A stretch of 64,000 bases of DNA, from positions 1 to 64,000 of the forward strand of contig NZ_JAGEMO020000007.1 of NCBI RefSeq assembly GCF_017921975.2. The letters are read 5' to 3'. Made by a program: the position numbers and the translations under genes. Below are positions 62,364 to 64,000 of this stretch, piece by piece. Every line of letters begins with the position of its first letter. Position 1 is the stretch's first letter. The notes under the pieces are model-generated. The model saw nothing but the letters and a program-made list of their open reading frames with translations, searched no databases and was not told where the DNA came from. This DNA is from Hymenobacter terricola. Lineage in GTDB: Bacteria; Bacteroidota; Bacteroidia; Cytophagales; Hymenobacteraceae.

Positions 62364-63398
62364 TTATTTCTGCACCTTCACCAAGCAGGTGAGGATGGGC
62401 GAGGTGCCGAGAACTAAATCAGACACCAATATCAGCCCGGTATAATCCTGATTGTCCTCGTTCACCCGAAAGGCAATGACCTGGGACTTCGCCAGCACGC
62501 CGGTGCTTAAGGGCGTTGCGAATGGCGTACCGGTACTGAACGCGGTTTCGAAGGTCGCCGTGGTGGCGGCGTTGGTGAAATCGGTAACAGAGAGGGTGGT
62601 CCGGCGCAGCTGGGTGGCGCGCCGGGACGCGGTGGGCCAGGTATTCGGGTTGAGCCGGAGGTTCTGAGCATCGGCGGGTGCGCTCAGGATAACCGTGTTA
62701 TTCGTGGTGGTGCATACCAGGTCAATTAGCTGCTGGTTGGCCTGCAACGTGTGTTCGTTGTTGATGAGGGCGTACTTGGGCAGCAGCAGGCCCGAGCGCA
62801 AACTCAGGTACACGCGGGCCTGGTCGCGGCGCTGCGCCGAATCGGCCGAGGCCCGGCGCACCACGGGCCGCAGCACCGCCGTGTAGTTGTGGAACACGGC
62901 CGCCGAGTCCGGTTTGTGCACCGTGAGGCGGTAGGCGCGGCTGGCCGTCTGGCTGGTATTGTCGGTGGCGGTGTACTGCCAGAGCTCGGTGCCGGACGTG
63001 GTGCGGGCGGTAAACTTGTTGTTGAACAGAAATTCGCCGCCCCGGTAGGCCGCGCTGCTGCCGGTACCGAGCAGGTTTTGGCCCCGGATTATCGCCGAAT
63101 CCAGAAACACCAGCTCGTTGTCATTAATGGCCTTTTTGGGGTCGTAGCCGCTGATGGGCACAGGGTAGAGAATGGGGTTGCGCGTGGGCTCGTACTTCAC
63201 CGTGATGCGCAGGTTGGTCAGGTCGTTGTCGTTGCCCACGGCGTAGGCGCGGGTCGAGAGCGTGTCGCTCGGGTTCACGGTTCGGTTGCCGGAGGTCAGG
63301 CCCGCAATGCCAATGAAGTCGAGGCGAACGGGCGTGTCCGTTTTGGCGCAGGCCGCCAGCAGCGCGGGCAGGAAAAGTAAAAGAAGGCGAAAACGCAT
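62364..63398 (-). CDS. Lipoprotein of unknown function, beta-rich
   Basis: A 344-residue lipoprotein (MRFRLLLLFLPALLAACAKTD, lipobox LAAC, Cys17). The body has Ig-like beta strands: LDFIGIAGLTSGNRTVNPSDTLSTRAYAVGNDNDLTNLRITVKYEPT, then FTARTTSGTELWQYTATDNTSQTASRAYRLTVHKPDS, the latter like a PKD/Ig fold. The second half has ALINNEHTLQANQQLIDLVCTT and ends GLILVSDLVLGTSPILTCLVKVQK. Composition (Thr, Asn, Ser, Ala) suits a surface-exposed or periplasmic lipoprotein of a family common in Bacteroidota, with no known function. It is divergent from the S9 peptidase gene, 102 bp apart. Confidence 0.85.
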   Translation of the reverse strand: MRFRLLLLFLPALLAACAKTDTPVRLDFIGIAGLTSGNRTVNPSDTLSTRAYAVGNDNDLTNLRITVKYEPTRNPILYPVPISGYDPKKAINDNELVFLDSAIIRGQNLLGTGSSAAYRGGEFLFNNKFTARTTSGTELWQYTATDNTSQTASRAYRLTVHKPDSAAVFHNYTAVLRPVVRRASADSAQRRDQARVYLSLRSGLLLPKYALINNEHTLQANQQLIDLVCTTTNNTVILSAPADAQNLRLNPNTWPTASRRATQLRRTTLSVTDFTNAATTATFETAFSTGTPFATPLSTGVLAKSQVIAFRVNEDNQDYTGLILVSDLVLGTSPILTCLVKVQK

Positions 63399-63402
63399 GA
63401 TG

Positions 63403-63457
63403 CAAAGGTAACGGGAGCCACAGCTGGCGCCGGTGCTGCGGGTGGCTATTACCTTTA
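63403..63457. promoter_or_regulatory. Divergent promoter boxes between the lipoprotein and S9 peptidase genes
   Basis: On the minus strand TACCTTTG (63403-63410), a perfect TAnnTTTG, ends four bases before the lipoprotein ATG at 63398, so its mRNA would be leaderless. On the plus strand TACCTTTA (63450-63457), one base off, lies 43 bases before the peptidase start. Confidence 0.5.
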
Positions 63458-63500
63458 ACGTTCCGTTCCCCCCCTTATTTCGTCTATTTCATTTCCGTCG

Positions 63501-64000
63501 ATGCGTTTTCGCTTTTTCGCGCTGGCCGCGCTGCTGGCCACCAACGGCCCGGCCCTGGTACCGGGCTTCACCCCCACCCTCGTCCTCGCCCAGCAAAAGC
63601 TGCCGCTGACGCTGGAAGACATCTGGGCCAAGCCCACGTTCCGCACGGCCGCCGTGCCGGGATTCAACTGGATGAACGACGGCCGCTACTACTCGGCCCT
63701 AGAAAGCGGCAGCCTCGTGCAGCACGAAGTAACCACCGGCAAAGCCGTGCAAACGCTGGTAACTGCCGCCGAACTGCAGGCGCCCGGCGCGGCGGCTCCG
63801 CTCAATGTGGACGGCTACTCGTTCAACGCCAACGAGCAGAAAATCCTGTTCACCACCGCCACGGAGCCCATTTACCGGCACAGCGCCCGCGCCAGCTACT
63901 ACGTGTTCGACCGCGGCACCAAGAAGCTGACGCCGCTGAGCGCCGGCGGCAAGCAGGGCTACGCCACGTTCTCGCCCGATGGCCAGCGCGTGGCTTTCAC
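63501..64000 (+). CDS. S9-family peptidase (dipeptidyl peptidase IV-like), N-terminal part (3' partial)
   Basis: An open frame from ATG at 63501 to the window end (166 codons). It has a signal peptide (MRFRFFALAALLATNGPALV) and then LPLTLEDIWAKPTFRTAAVPGFNWMNDGRYYSALESGSLVQHEVTTGK, which is the usual opening of Bacteroidota DPP IV-type proteins (TLEDI...F), followed by propeller blade segments (FNANEQKILFTTATEPIYRHSARASYYVFDRGTKKLTPLS; YATFSPDGQRVAF). The alpha/beta-hydrolase domain with catalytic Ser-Asp-His lies outside the window. DPP IV removes Xaa-Pro dipeptides from peptides in the periplasm. Confidence 0.88.
   Translation, partial: MRFRFFALAALLATNGPALVPGFTPTLVLAQQKLPLTLEDIWAKPTFRTAAVPGFNWMNDGRYYSALESGSLVQHEVTTGKAVQTLVTAAELQAPGAAAPLNVDGYSFNANEQKILFTTATEPIYRHSARASYYVFDRGTKKLTPLSAGGKQGYATFSPDGQRVAF

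Overview
The window reads as a piece of chromosome from a high-GC member of the Bacteroidota, most like Hymenobacter or a close relative in the Cytophagales. Supporting signs are a SusC/SusD pair, several proteins ending in type IX secretion (T9SS) sorting domains, lipoproteins with short Bacteroidota-type signal peptides, weak or absent Shine-Dalgarno sequences, and repeated Bacteroidota -7 promoter boxes of the form TAnnTTTG (often TACCTTTG). The genus is an inference from overall similarity; no 16S gene is present.

Layout. 1-1148: the end of a large secreted protein (malectin-like, PKD-like and T9SS domains). 1184-2983: a kaiC-kaiB pair on the minus strand; this KaiC lacks the KaiA-binding tail and one of the two classical phosphosites. 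3370-21849: a starch/alpha-glucan utilisation locus on the minus strand. In transcription order it has a SusR-like membrane regulator, SusC, SusD, a T9SS-secreted protein, a 1509-residue multidomain T9SS amylase, a periplasmic GH13 enzyme, a GH97 alpha-glucosidase and a GH13 lipoprotein. Hairpins sit between most cistrons. 22072-22332: two tRNA-Val genes (CAC and TAC). 22587-29164: a TerB-like Gly-rich protein, an MscS channel, a MacB-type permease, queA, ispD and an enoyl-CoA hydratase-family gene. 29326-33354: a lipoprotein, three DUF4142 paralogues in a row and a TMEM175-type channel. 33351-36401: uvrA.

36705-39425 is a tandem array of four small secreted proteins that share an aromatic-rich core but carry unrelated tails. 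It is the least explained gene set here and my best candidate for an undescribed system. Next to it, a Rieske/FAD oxidoreductase (39488-41142) appears to have lost one base near its 3' end. 41263-44017 is an MBOAT/AlgJ-like polysaccharide O-acetylation pair. 44087-50200 carries asnS, rpoN with a long acidic insert, and a soluble PAS hybrid histidine kinase with receiver and Hpt domains. 50326-50513 is a 43-bp-period array of a 16-bp palindrome. 50525-55007 holds an unknown gene, an acyltransferase flanked by a full and a decayed copy of the same gene end, and a predicted outer-membrane protein. 55192-64000 carries an OmpA/PD40 protein, proS, a Tyr/Gly/Gln-rich lipoprotein, a FadL/OmpP1-type channel, a lipoprotein and the start of an S9 (DPP IV-like) peptidase.

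How the genes work together. In the starch locus, the T9SS amylase would cut polymer outside the cell, SusC/SusD would bind and import oligosaccharides, and the GH13 and GH97 enzymes would finish the breakdown; the SusR-like protein probably senses maltose or oligosaccharide in the periplasm. The rest is mostly housekeeping and envelope genes, with convergent pairs separated by strong bidirectional terminators.
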